Of a DNA stretch of 64,000 bases, positions 42,575-50,975 are shown piece after piece. The position numbers and the translations under genes are program-made. How positions within the stretch are numbered: the stretch's first letter is position 1; every line of letters starts with the position of its first letter. Source of the stretch: Candidatus Saccharimonadota bacterium (GTDB taxonomy: Bacteria; Patescibacteriota; Saccharimonadia; Saccharimonadales; Saccharimonadaceae); NCBI GenBank assembly GCA_017619315.1, contig JAFZSN010000004.1, forward strand, positions 56,998-120,997, given 5' to 3'. The notes under the pieces are model-generated. The model saw nothing but the letters and a program-made list of their open reading frames with translations. It had not been told where the DNA came from and ran no database searches.

Positions 42575-43987
42575 CTACGCAGACCCCCGTGCAAAACGGG
42601 GGTCTTTTCGTGGGTACTCCGGATTATCCTTAGAAAAGACCTTTTCATCGAGTTCTCGAAGCTTCAAAGGATTTACACCCTGTCGCACAATTTCAATAGC
42701 GAAACGTTTTTTATCTAACGGCGAAGCATCCTTACTTCCTCCAGAAGGAAGAACCTTATGCGCCAAATAATCTTCGTGCAACTGTCTAAAATCACTCATG
42801 AGTTCGCGCGTCATATTTTGACGCTCAATAGCGAGATTCACCCGCGAGCTTAGTAGTCTTTTCCCGAGCAACTGCATTTTGACTTTCTTTACGGCCTTAG
42901 CCTGAACCTGCTCAATTTGATCCTCTGGCACCCCAAGATCACGGAAATACCCAGGATTAGAATATTGCTTCAAGAGATCCTCATAAAACTCTGGTTCGAC
43001 ATCCCCAATACCTCTTCCCTCCACATCTGTCTTATGATACCAGACCGGCACTGATCTAGATGCTGACTCCGGCCAAAAAGTCATCGATCTAACATTGCAG
43101 CCAGGAAAAGCCTTACTAAATAGCGTTTCAGCCATTTCCAGTGTCGTTTTATGATTTGAGGATACTTCGTCAATAATTAGAATATTCTTGTTGTCTAATC
43201 TTGCCGGCATTTTCATAATTTGCTCTGGCGTCAATTCATCAGGATTCTCAACGTCCCCCTCAAGGAAAAGCGCTCTAAGCTGCGATAAATGCTCGTCGTT
43301 CAGCTTATCCCTGCAAGCCATCCAGGCGTCATAATGATTCGAGTAGTAATCGTCATCATACTTAATCGCGCCGTCCATTACCGTCATACCAAAAAACGAC
43401 TGCAATATGAGACCACGGTCTATATTTACATAAGAATGCTTCGGTCTCTCCTTCACCTGCCCGTTTTCATCTTTCAGGGCAAAATCTTCCCAAAAAGTAT
43501 TAACCAGCCAGCTCACTGGACGACCAGACTTGTCTAGATAAATAATCTCGTCCGGAAACGGGCACTTTTCCTGGTCGAGACTATCGATACCATAAATCAC
43601 TTTCTGCACCGACCCCAGCATTATGGACGCCGTTTCCTCAAGATTGGCCTGTCGAAGTTTTTGCGATGATTCACCATCGCGCAGCCTCTTTTTTTCACCT
43701 TGGTTCTGCTCAACTTTCGCCACCGTCTGCAACTTAAACCTAGTGTATTTCGAGCTATCAAGCTCAAACTCATCCGGTTGGCGATCCAGTTTAGCTGAAT
43801 CGTATTTTCTCGCCAATATCTCCTCGTCAGACAACGATTCCGCATACTCCACCGAAGGAATTTCACGCTCCGCCGAAGATTCTTCTGGCTCCACCAAAGG
43901 AGTTTCACGCTCCGCCGAAGGCTCTTCTGGCTCCGCCGCCGAAGGAATTTCTGGCTCAGAATATAAATTCAATTTTTCAATAGACAT
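42575..43987 (-). CDS. Phosphoribosyltransferase-like protein with acidic repeat N-terminus
   Basis: 470 residues from ATG 43987 (MSIEKLNLYSEPE), supported by AGGAGA. Residues about 10-55 are tandem acidic repeats (EEPSAERETPLVEPEESSAEREIPSVE). The core has IIYLDKSGRPVSWLVN, a PRTase-type opening, and NKNILIIDEVSSNHKTTLEMAETLF in the position of the PRPP-binding motif (usually DDxxxTG), here Asp-Glu. The substrate is unknown. The C-terminal codons (DPRFARGSA) run through the convergent gene's terminator hairpin. The gene begins just downstream of the 1.07-kb RNA terminator. Confidence 0.65.
   Translation of the reverse strand: MSIEKLNLYSEPEIPSAAEPEEPSAERETPLVEPEESSAEREIPSVEYAESLSDEEILARKYDSAKLDRQPDEFELDSSKYTRFKLQTVAKVEQNQGEKKRLRDGESSQKLRQANLEETASIMLGSVQKVIYGIDSLDQEKCPFPDEIIYLDKSGRPVSWLVNTFWEDFALKDENGQVKERPKHSYVNIDRGLILQSFFGMTVMDGAIKYDDDYYSNHYDAWMACRDKLNDEHLSQLRALFLEGDVENPDELTPEQIMKMPARLDNKNILIIDEVSSNHKTTLEMAETLFSKAFPGCNVRSMTFWPESASRSVPVWYHKTDVEGRGIGDVEPEFYEDLLKQYSNPGYFRDLGVPEDQIEQVQAKAVKKVKMQLLGKRLLSSRVNLAIERQNMTRELMSDFRQLHEDYLAHKVLPSGGSKDASPLDKKRFAIEIVRQGVNPLKLRELDEKVFSKDNPEYPRKDPRFARGSA
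42581..42609 (+). terminator. Terminator of the 118-aa gene
   Basis: AGACCCCCGT-GCAAA-ACGGGGGTCT followed by TTTT; it overlaps the end of the convergent PRTase-like gene. Confidence 0.85.
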
Positions 43988-44031
43988 TTGTATCTCCTGT
44001 CGTTTACCCCATTTTACCATAAAAAGTACAA

Positions 44032-45104
44032 GAAAAAACGGACCATATTGGTCCGTTCAATAAAGTGCTAGGAAGATTTTGGCTTGGGGCCATACTTCCA
44101 GTACGAGCTACACTACCGTTAAGTAGCTAAGCTCCAGATTGTCTTATCGTATCCCTACGGTTTGACAATCCAATCACTTTGCTGTTGTTGAGCCATAGGC
44201 ACCTTGAATCAGGTTTCGTGTTTTTGGAGGTTGGCCGGCCCCCTACTCACATTCCACACTAAAACAAGGCTTGCACGCCCACGCGTACTCTAAGCGGAAA
44301 CCTTAAAGGCTCCGAGTACGCGAACCGAGTTGAATATGACCAGCGGAGAGGTCCCCGCCACTGATACCCGAAGGCATCAGAGATGTCTGTGAAAAGACAA
44401 TAGACAATATTCTATTCGCAAGGTTTCCTTGCTGCCACCCGGTACCACTTACCTCCTACCCTTTGGTAGGCTCCTGCGGCATCCTAAACCACCTCTGTGA
44501 TATAGGACAGGATCGGATATTGAGAAGCATCCCTGCAACCCTCGCGGGTTCAGGAAGCGCGACGCCCGCAGCAGTTCCGGATGGGTTGCGGCCCATCCAG
44601 CTTACCACCTTCTCTCCTTCTATGCCCACTTGGACATAAAAGGCCGTCAGCCGTGTCTCATCCTTAGGTTCGTGTGCTGTACAACATTAGATCCCCTTTC
44701 TATCGGTTTTCTACAAAGCGACGACACTACACAGTACCATACAATACCCTTTTCCGATATCGTAAAGTCACCTATTACTAGGCTTCTTCAATACTCACTA
44801 TCTCGCACGGAGGCAATTCTGCTCACGATAGCTTTCTCTTGTCACCTCCTGTTCTAGGGAACAGGCGGCTGTCTGTGTATCCAGCCAAGGCAAGGGTCAT
44901 ATCCCACCTCTACAACTGGTTTAGCACTATCAAACGGATCTCCGCCCCAAGCAGCATTGCTACTCAAGACGAAGTACCAACGAAAACCGCTTCACCGAAT
45001 TTCGTTGGGAGCTCGCCTTGAGCATTTAAGTAAATACTGTGTAAGTGTTTTTTGACAATTTTAACTGTGCTGTTGCGTGTGGGGTTGTGCTCCCTTTCGC
45101 AACT
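44032..45104 (-). ncRNA. Large structured RNA, about 1.07 kb, from element B
   Basis: The predicted transcript starts about 7 nt after the -10 of element B and ends at terminator AACGGACCA-ATA-TGGTCCGTT with T6 (44056-44032). No reading frame of 60 or more codons exists on this strand. Many long stems are visible: GTTGCG / CGCAAC at the 5' end, GGATGGGCCGCAACCCATCC, CCTACCAAAGGGTAGG, CAAGGAAACCTTG, TACTCGGAGCC...GAGTACGCG, GAGC...CTAC / GTAG...GCTC, GGAAG...CTTCC. Size and structure resemble ornate large RNAs such as GOLLD, ROOL or OLE, but I cannot assign it. It lacks RNase P and tmRNA signatures. Confidence 0.65.
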
Positions 45105-45110
45105 GTCTCG

Positions 45111-45207
45111 ATTATATAATAAACTTGACAAAAAGTAAATCAAATATCCACATATGCTTATTTAACAGGGGTAAAAACCGCCAAATTTTGTAAAAATAGG
45201 ATTTACA
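45111..45207 (-). promoter_or_regulatory. Composite control element, copy B (large RNA)
   Basis: Minus strand order: TGTAAA-N7-TTTACA (45207-45189), 11 bp, TTTTTACCCCTGTTA (45177-45163), 23 bp, TTTACT (45139-45134), 17 bp, TATAAT (45116-45111). Confidence 0.85.
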
Positions 45208-45246
45208 AACACCATAATATCACCATGATAGCCTTAAAGAATACAA

Positions 45247-45276
45247 TAAAAAAACGGCCCGGCAAATGCCGAGCCA
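45247..45276 (-). terminator. Terminator of the 64-aa gene
   Basis: GGCTCGGCA / TGCCGGGCC on the minus strand followed by GTTTTTTT. Confidence 0.8.
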
Positions 45277-45282
45277 AAACAA

Positions 45283-45477
45283 CTAGTACCAATTTCCAAG
45301 CCGAATTGTTCCCTTTTCCTCATCGTAATAACAAGTCTGAAGCGTGTGAGGCCGCGAGTAATAAGGGTCATCTTCAATTTCTATTTCAACTACTACTTCC
45401 TTTTTTAATATCTCTCCCTTCGTTTCTTTGGCCGCAAACCTAATTAAGTTCAAAAGATCACCATAAGTCGTTGTCAT
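45283..45477 (-). CDS. Unknown 64-aa protein of the dyad-controlled set
   Basis: ATG 45477 (MTTTYGDLLNLIRFAAKETKG) follows GGAGG by 8 nt; a GTG at 45486 is within that site. The protein is small and acidic with a helix then beta strands (KKEVVVEIEIEDDPYYSR, YYDEEKGTIRLGNWY). It is not recognised. It is transcribed from element C with a roughly 90-nt leader. Confidence 0.72.
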   Translation of the reverse strand: MTTTYGDLLNLIRFAAKETKGEILKKEVVVEIEIEDDPYYSRPHTLQTCYYDEEKGTIRLGNWY

Positions 45478-45575
45478 AATACCCACCTCCGTTAAAAACT
45501 ACAAACTAAAATCCTAGACTAACTTGGACTAGTTTTTAAACTACTATTCGGTCAAATGTTCCCGAACTAACCCTA

Positions 45576-45672
45576 ATTATAAAATAAACTTGACAGAAAG
45601 TAAACAAAGTATACACATATAATTATTTTATAGGGGTTAAAAACCTTAAGAAACGTAAAACTTAGCTTTACA
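45576..45672 (-). promoter_or_regulatory. Composite control element, copy C (64-aa gene)
   Basis: Minus strand order: TGTAAA-N7-TTTACG (45672-45654, one base off the perfect dyad), 10 bp, box TTTTTAACCCCTATA (45643-45629), 24 bp, TTTACT (45604-45599), 17 bp, TATAAT (45581-45576). It is the most diverged of the four copies. Confidence 0.8.
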
Positions 45673-45694
45673 ATTTACTGTTTTTTGCATTAAA

Positions 45695-45722
45695 AAGGCT
45701 ACGTAAAAACGCAGCCTTTTCA
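45695..45722 (-). terminator. Terminator of the 150-aa gene
   Basis: AAAAGGCTGCGT / ACGTAGCCTTTTT around TTTT, just past the stop at 45743. Confidence 0.8.
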
Positions 45723-45742
45723 TAATTTTAGAAAGAGTTTTC

Positions 45743-46195
45743 TCAAAACTCTCCATGATACCCACACCCAACGAGCAGCGTCGTATAAGCGCCCATATCG
45801 CGTAGTCTGATGTAGTATTTGCTGCCGGTATGAGTAGTGACACAAAACAGCCCATACTGAACCCAATCCGCAAACTCGTCAAAGGAGATCTTGTCGTCAA
45901 ACAGATCCTGCATATCCGGCATTTCAACCTTATCGATATACTTGACCCAGGACGTATCAATGAGATCACCATCTTTGAACGGCGGACGGCCAATTACGTT
46001 TCCGCGCAGAATAAACTGCGCGGGAGCCTCGAAGTGCTTTAATGTGGATTCGAGAAAGTCCTTCGCAAAAGGAGCAACAACTTTCATCGTGTCTTCCTTC
46101 CGCTTGAACATGAACTCCCAATCCTTTAACATTGGCAAAAATTTATTTTCCATTTTGCCAGCCTTCATGTTTTTTTCAGTTCCCGAGTTACTCAT
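45743..46195 (-). CDS. Unknown 150-aa protein
   Basis: GAAAGGGGG precedes ATG 46195. It is a soluble alpha/beta protein: FLPMLKDWEFMFKRKEDTMKVVAPFAKDFLESTLKHFEAPAQFILRGNVIGRPPFKDGD and YGLFCVTTHTGSKYYIRLRDMGAYTTLLVG. It is not recognised. It is monocistronic with its own terminator. Confidence 0.72.
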   Translation of the reverse strand: MSNSGTEKNMKAGKMENKFLPMLKDWEFMFKRKEDTMKVVAPFAKDFLESTLKHFEAPAQFILRGNVIGRPPFKDGDLIDTSWVKYIDKVEMPDMQDLFDDKISFDEFADWVQYGLFCVTTHTGSKYYIRLRDMGAYTTLLVGCGYHGEF

Positions 46196-46382
46196 GTTTT
46201 CCCCCTTTCAAATATGGGTAGTCAGAACATAATAGAATACACTCTTTCTTGAATTCTTAATGTTCTCACCTACCGGTGCCCACTTGGCATAAGCTTAATG
46301 TATATTATTATACCACACATTACCATTTTAGTCAATACATAAGCAATAAATAACCTCTAAAAGCAAAATATCTCTGTACATG

Positions 46383-46412
46383 AAAAAAGCCCGTGCATCA
46401 AACGCACGGGCT
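46383..46412 (-). terminator. Terminator of the 115-aa gene
   Basis: CAGCCCGTGCGT / ATGCACGGGCTTTTTT around a short loop on the minus strand. Confidence 0.8.
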
Positions 46413-46417
46413 GTGTC

Positions 46418-46765
46418 TTAAATCCTCCCTGAAAAAGGTTTCGTTGCTAAAATCAGCATATCTATTACAGCTTTGACTTTCTCGGCATTACATTCTTCAC
46501 GCAAAGTAGCAAGCCTAATCGTAAACATACCATGCTCAATCAAATCAGTGTTTAAAATCTGCACCGTACCATACGACAAATGCTCAACATCTTGCAAAAC
46601 CTTTTCTAAGTTTTTCGATAAATATTTGCTACTGCTATAATCGAGATTCACCTCAATAAGAGGGATCGCACATTGCGAGTAGAAATGGAAAAACTTAATG
46701 TGCTTCACTTCGGCATTTTTGATATCGATATACGAATTAACAACGCCCATATCGTCATAAATCAT
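46418..46765 (-). CDS. Unknown 115-aa protein
   Basis: ATG 46765 (MIYDDMGVVNSYIDIKNAEV) has GGAGGAGG 8 nt upstream; the GTG at 46774 lies within that site. It is a soluble alpha/beta protein with no recognised family. It ends against its terminator. Confidence 0.7.
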   Translation of the reverse strand: MIYDDMGVVNSYIDIKNAEVKHIKFFHFYSQCAIPLIEVNLDYSSSKYLSKNLEKVLQDVEHLSYGTVQILNTDLIEHGMFTIRLATLREECNAEKVKAVIDMLILATKPFSGRI

Positions 46766-46855
46766 TTCAAACACCTCCTCCGCTTTGGACTCTTTCAGGA
46801 CTGTTAAAAAGCGACACCTACCTCCCAGTATAGCACATTTTCACCCCTGAACATG

Positions 46856-46887
46856 AAAAAACCTGAACTATAAGTTCAGGTTTTTTG
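46856..46887 (-). terminator. Terminator of the 314-aa membrane protein gene
   Basis: AAAAAACCTGAAC / GTTCAGGTTTTTT hairpin, T-rich on both sides. Confidence 0.85.
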
Positions 46888-46893
46888 CTAGGA

Positions 46894-47838
46894 TCATTTG
46901 ATACCGTCAATCGACATCATCTCCATTAATGACCGCATCTGCTGCCGATATTCGTTTTTGCTAACGATATCAACATCGCGCCCGGTGGACAGCTTCAAGG
47001 CCTCCATACAACTGACGTATTCATCATATGTCGGAAAGTCTCTCGGCTGGATGTCACCAGGGTCGAATCCGACCCTCATAATGTGGATCTGATTATAGAT
47101 TCTGTACGGTCTATAATTGAGATCCGCCTGAGATGAAGCCGCATGATCGCCTTTTGCGTACTGGGCTCCTACACCATTATTGGTATCGGGTCCCGGACCA
47201 GGGTCATCATTCGGCGCAGATAGGTCACTAGGAGCTTGGGGATCCTTCGGCACTTTATCATTGCCGTCATCGTCAAGATAATAATTCTCTGATTTCATGA
47301 CGGCTTTGATTTCCTGCCACTTCAAAAGGGTAGCCTCAAGATCCTTGTAAACATCGTCGATGTTCTGAGCTTTCTCCTTATCGAGAAAGATCGAATTACT
47401 TCGTAAAGAGGAGATTCTCTTAAGGGCGTCGTCGGGAACCTTATTGATCGCTTCCTTGAAGGCGATCGTTGCATATTGATCCAATTCATCATATGTTTTG
47501 TTTGGATAATAAAACAACGTAAGGTATCCGAGCAATACGATCAGGATTGCTAACACTCCAATCAGTGCCCTGATCAGAGTGGTGTGTTTCCCACGATGTA
47601 TAACCTCAGTTGGGGTTTCACTTAATTCTACCCCGTTCAGAGTCGCTCTTCTCTCTTCGAATACTTCCTCATCATCAGCAGCATCGTCGGCAGAGTCATC
47701 ATCGGTATCCGGTTTCGGATCCGAAGACTTATCCGTGATTCTGCCATATTTTATATTGGCAGATTCAAAACACAAATAAATAAAAAAGAACAATACAACA
47801 AGTGCTCCCAATACTCCAAGTATCTTTAAAACTATCAT
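46894..47838 (-). CDS. Unknown two-pass membrane protein, 314 aa
   Basis: Membrane segments at about 2-24 (VLKILGVLGALVVLFFFIYLCF) and about 90-112 (ALIGVLAILIVLLGYLTLFYY) bracket an acidic Asp-rich cytoplasmic loop (DDDSADDAADDEE). The C-terminal about 200 residues are probably extracytoplasmic, helical, then Pro/Asp-rich (PSDLSAPNDDPGPGPDTNN), then a globular end. No family is recognised. AAAGGGGG precedes ATG. Confidence 0.72.
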   Translation of the reverse strand: MIVLKILGVLGALVVLFFFIYLCFESANIKYGRITDKSSDPKPDTDDDSADDAADDEEVFEERRATLNGVELSETPTEVIHRGKHTTLIRALIGVLAILIVLLGYLTLFYYPNKTYDELDQYATIAFKEAINKVPDDALKRISSLRSNSIFLDKEKAQNIDDVYKDLEATLLKWQEIKAVMKSENYYLDDDGNDKVPKDPQAPSDLSAPNDDPGPGPDTNNGVGAQYAKGDHAASSQADLNYRPYRIYNQIHIMRVGFDPGDIQPRDFPTYDEYVSCMEALKLSTGRDVDIVSKNEYRQQMRSLMEMMSIDGIK

Positions 47839-48045
47839 CTTATTTCCCCCTTTTTCTAAAGAATTTCGCCTACGTCACCTCTAGCTTCAAAATCCTAGCT
47901 GGTAAGGTGCGTAAACTCTAATATTTATCCAAGCTTATGCTAATAATTATACCATAAGAGGTTTAAAAAGTCAATAAAACTAAAGTATTTTGAAATATAT
48001 GTCAAATAGTATGAACAGGAGTAGAATTCAACCTGTTGCGACCAT

Positions 48046-48076
48046 CAAAATAACCCCCTTTTACGGGAGTTATTTT
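48046..48076 (-). terminator. Terminator after rpsH
   Basis: AAAATAACTCCC / GGGGGTTATTTT around GTAAAA just past the rpsH stop on the minus strand. It ends the first half of the split ribosomal operon, where rplF would normally follow. Confidence 0.8.
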
Positions 48077-48101
48077 GTCTTGGTTTTCTCTAGTAGAAAG
48101 A

Positions 48102-48503
48102 TTACCAAACTTTCACCAAGATTTCACCGCCCAAGCGATTCTTCTTAGCTTCACGTCCGGTCATTAGTCCCTTAGAAGTGGAAACAATCACCATACCGCG
48201 GCCAGATTTGATCGTTGGGATGTCATCTGCTGAAGAGTAAACTCTTCGGCCTGGCTTTGAGACTTTGCTAATCTCGTTGATCTTTGCGTTCATGCCTGGC
48301 TCGTTGATTGTAACCTTAAGAGTTCCTCTCGGTTCCCCAGCGATTACTTCATAACCAGTCACATAACCATTGTTCTTTAGTACCTCTACTACCCCTGTTT
48401 TCAACTTCGAAGTAGGAACGAGGATTTCATTCTTGCCAACCATTACAGCGTTACGAATGCGAGTAATGAGGTCAGCAATTTGATCTGTAGATTGTAATGA
48501 CAT
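48102..48503 (-). CDS. rpsH: Small ribosomal subunit protein uS8
   Basis: 133 residues, normal length; binds the central domain of 16S rRNA. DLITRIRNAVMVGKNEI and the C-terminal GRGMVIVSTSKGLMTGREAKKNRLGGEILVKVW are diagnostic. It is the last gene before the terminator; in other bacteria rplF is next. Confidence 0.95.
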   Translation of the reverse strand: MSLQSTDQIADLITRIRNAVMVGKNEILVPTSKLKTGVVEVLKNNGYVTGYEVIAGEPRGTLKVTINEPGMNAKINEISKVSKPGRRVYSSADDIPTIKSGRGMVIVSTSKGLMTGREAKKNRLGGEILVKVW

Positions 48504-48516
48504 ACTATCTCCTTTC

Positions 48517-48786
48517 CTACCAGCTACTCTTAGTTACACCAGGAATTTCACCCTTAGAGGCTTTTTCCCGGAAGTTAATACGAGAAAGACCAAATCGACG
48601 CATGTAACCGCGTGGACGACCGTCCAACATATCACGGTTCTTTAGTCTCGTAGGCGATGAATTGCGTGGCAACTTCTGTAAACCTTCAAGATCGCCAGCT
48701 GCCTTGAGTGCAGCCCTCTTATCTTTGTACTTTTCGTACATTTTTCTTCGTTTTGCATCACGATATACTGCTGATTTCTTAGCCAT
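48517..48786 (-). CDS. rpsN: Small ribosomal subunit protein uS14 (zinc-free type)
   Basis: 89 residues from ATG 48786 ([16 protein letters not shown]) one base beyond the L5 stop, with GGGAGGG upstream. [39 protein letters not shown] is the uS14 signature. There is no CxxC zinc motif, so it is the longer zinc-independent type. Confidence 0.95.
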   Translation of the reverse strand: MAKKSAVYRDAKRRKMYEKYKDKRAALKAAGDLEGLQKLPRNSSPTRLKNRDMLDGRPRGYMRRFGLSRINFREKASKGEIPGVTKSSW

Positions 48787-48787
48787 C

Positions 48788-49423
48788 TTACTTACCCTCC
48801 CTTGCAAATGGCATTCCGAAGAGCTCTAACAATTTAAGACTTCCTTCCTTTGAACCATTTTTAATTATAAATGTCACTTCGAGGCCGTGCAATACTGAAG
48901 CATCCTCAAAAGTAATCTCAGGGAATACGGTCTGTTCGACGATTCCTAGGTTGTAATTACCCTGTGCGTCGAATGCGGTTCTAGACACACCGTGGAAATC
49001 ACGGACGTGTGGCAATGCGACGTTGATCAATCTATCGACAAATTCGTACATCTTGTCGTTGCGTAGAGTGGTAAGGTAGCCAACTGGGGCACCCATCCCT
49101 TTACGAACCTTAAATGAAGCGATAGATTTCTTTGCTAGGCGAGAAGTTGCCTTCTGACCAGTGATCTTTGCAATAGTGAGTTCTACAGTCTCGGTGAAGC
49201 GCTTATCTTCGCGTTTTTTACCAACACCAGAAGAAATTACTACCTTCTTGAGCTCTGGAACTTGATTAATGTTCTCAAGTCCAAGCTCCTTTTGTAGCTT
49301 AGCCTTAAGCTCTGAATTGTAGAGAGCTTTGAGGCGTGGTTGTGCTTTTGCATCGGCTTTTACTGCTTTTTTAGCAGTAGTTTTCTTAGCCTCAGCTCCG
49401 GCAGCCGTTTTCTTTTCCGCCAT
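48788..49423 (-). CDS. rplE: Large ribosomal subunit protein uL5 with Lys/Ala N-terminal extension
   Basis: 211 residues. The core (from about residue 28) is a normal 5S-binding L5: [60 protein letters not shown]. It is preceded by a roughly 27-residue Lys/Ala/Thr-rich extension ([21 protein letters not shown]). The start overlaps the rplX stop. Confidence 0.95.
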   Translation of the reverse strand: MAEKKTAAGAEAKKTTAKKAVKADAKAQPRLKALYNSELKAKLQKELGLENINQVPELKKVVISSGVGKKREDKRFTETVELTIAKITGQKATSRLAKKSIASFKVRKGMGAPVGYLTTLRNDKMYEFVDRLINVALPHVRDFHGVSRTAFDAQGNYNLGIVEQTVFPEITFEDASVLHGLEVTFIIKNGSKEGSLKLLELFGMPFAREGK

Positions 49424-49749
49424 TACTTAGCTCCTTTCTTAGCTTTTTTCTTATCGGCTTTTTCGGCCTTCTTATCGGTTTTCTTGGCGTCTGCCTTTGA
49501 AGCTTTTGACTTCACTGGAGCAGCCGCTTCCACTAATTTCAAATTGGATAGATCAATACCTTGGTGAATGGTTTTCTTGCCGCCAGAAGGATTCATGTAA
49601 GATTTCTTCATATGGCGCTCAACAAGACCAATTCCCTCAAGGCAAGCTTTGTGACCAGCGCGATCAATCTTAACGATCTTCGCCTCAGTACCCTTATGGT
49701 CACCAGATATTACCAACACCTTATCGTTGATTTTCAAATTCTTTGCCAT
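49423..49749 (-). CDS. rplX: Large ribosomal subunit protein uL24 with Lys-rich tail
   Basis: 108 residues. The KOW-domain start KINDKVLVISGDHKGTEAKIVKID and VERHMKKSYMNPSGGKKTIHQGIDLSNL are typical; the last about 30 residues are Lys/Ala/Asp only. Confidence 0.95.
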   Translation of the reverse strand: MAKNLKINDKVLVISGDHKGTEAKIVKIDRAGHKACLEGIGLVERHMKKSYMNPSGGKKTIHQGIDLSNLKLVEAAAPVKSKASKADAKKTDKKAEKADKKKAKKGAK

Positions 49750-49750
49750 A

Positions 49751-50119
49751 TTAGAGTACCTCCGGTGCTAAGCTTATAATTTTGCTAAAGCCAAGATCAC
49801 GAAGTTCCCTTGGGATTGGCCCGAATACACGAGTACCCTTCGGGGTCTTGTCTTCGTTCACTAGTACTGCAGCATTTTCGTCAAAACGGATAGTAGAACC
49901 ATCTGGACGACGAATCGGAGCAACAGTTCTTACGATCACAGCGCGAACTACTGCCTTTTTCTTGACGTTACCAGTTGGCGAAGCCTCTTTGACAGAGCAG
50001 GTTACGATATCGCCTACGCGAGCATATCTTGCTCTAGTACCGCCAAGCACGCGGATTACTCCGAGTTCCTTAGCGCCACTGTTGTCAGCTACTTTTAATC
50101 TAGATTCTTGCTGTATCAT
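49751..50119 (-). CDS. rplN: Large ribosomal subunit protein uL14
   Basis: 122 residues, normal length; [27 protein letters not shown] and [28 protein letters not shown] are diagnostic. The start overlaps the rpsQ stop. Confidence 0.96.
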   Translation of the reverse strand: MIQQESRLKVADNSGAKELGVIRVLGGTRARYARVGDIVTCSVKEASPTGNVKKKAVVRAVIVRTVAPIRRPDGSTIRFDENAAVLVNEDKTPKGTRVFGPIPRELRDLGFSKIISLAPEVL

Positions 50120-50553
50120 TACTTATCCTCCCCTTCAGCAGCTTTTTTAGCAGCAGGCTTCTTTGCTGGCTTTTCAGCCTTTTCAGCCTTAGCTTCAGCA
50201 GCTTTAGCGGCCTTTTCAGCTTTAGCTTCTGCTTCTGCTTTTGCGATTTCATCAGCACCAACCTTCTCTGGAAGATCGACCTTATTGACATCTTCCTTGA
50301 GCTCCACTGAACCATGCGAACGCTCTAGTACTTTGACTAAAGTATAAGCCTTGGTCTTGGAAATCGGTCGGCACATGGCGATCTCAACGCGATCACCCTT
50401 GTGGGCTTCATTCTTTTCATCGTGAGCAGTGTACTTACGAGTCTTCGAGTACTGCTTGCGATATAGTGGGTGTGTTTCCCGGCTAACGATGGAGACGGTA
50501 ATGGTCTTATCGCGCTTATCGGAAGTCACAGTCCCAATCAAAGTGTGTGCCAT
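50119..50553 (-). CDS. rpsQ: Small ribosomal subunit protein uS17 with Ala/Lys/Glu tail
   Basis: 144 residues against about 85 usually. The OB-fold core [42 protein letters not shown]...[26 protein letters not shown] is complete. A roughly 60-residue tail follows, beginning with a globular stretch ([16 protein letters not shown]) and then [11 protein letters not shown] repeats. uL29 (rpmC), normally encoded directly before rpsQ, is missing: the rplP stop is 1 nt before this start. Confidence 0.95.
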   Translation of the reverse strand: MAHTLIGTVTSDKRDKTITVSIVSRETHPLYRKQYSKTRKYTAHDEKNEAHKGDRVEIAMCRPISKTKAYTLVKVLERSHGSVELKEDVNKVDLPEKVGADEIAKAEAEAKAEKAAKAAEAKAEKAEKPAKKPAAKKAAEGEDK

Positions 50554-50554
50554 C

Positions 50555-50974
50555 TTAAAACTCCTCTTTCTTTATAATTTTACATTTCACCGGCAACTTG
50601 TGTGAAGCGAGTCTAAGGGCTTCACGCGCCTTTGCCTCTTCCACGTCTGCGACCTCAAACATCACAGTACCAGCTTTAACTTTAGCCACAAAGAATTGTG
50701 GTTCACCCTTACCGGAACCCATTTTCACATCCAATGGTTTCTTGGTAACAGGTGTGTGTGGGAAAATTCGAATCCAAATTTTACCACCACGCTTCAAATA
50801 ACGTGTAATTGCCTGACGTGCAGCCTCAATTTGCCTTGAAGTGATTCTCTCGTTATCAAGAGACATCAAACCAAATTCACCAAATGCAACAGTGTTACAT
50901 CTAGTAGCTACGCCAGCGTTTTTGCCTTTGCGTACCTTACGGTGTGCAGTTTTTCTTGGTAGTAAAATAGCCAT
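50555..50974 (-). CDS. rplP: Large ribosomal subunit protein uL16
   Basis: 139 residues. MAILLPRKTAHRKVRKGKNAG, EFGLMSLDNERITSRQIEAARQAITRYLKRGGKIWIRIFPHTPVTKKP and GSGKGEPQFFVAKVKAG are diagnostic. It binds near the peptidyl transferase centre. Confidence 0.96.
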   Translation of the reverse strand: MAILLPRKTAHRKVRKGKNAGVATRCNTVAFGEFGLMSLDNERITSRQIEAARQAITRYLKRGGKIWIRIFPHTPVTKKPLDVKMGSGKGEPQFFVAKVKAGTVMFEVADVEEAKAREALRLASHKLPVKCKIIKKEEF

Positions 50975-50975
50975 C

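Noticed and set aside
44032-45104. RNase P RNA or a ribosomal RNA fragment
   Set aside because: The conserved GAGGAAAGTCC and ACAGAAA regions of RNase P and any recognisable 16S/23S words are absent.
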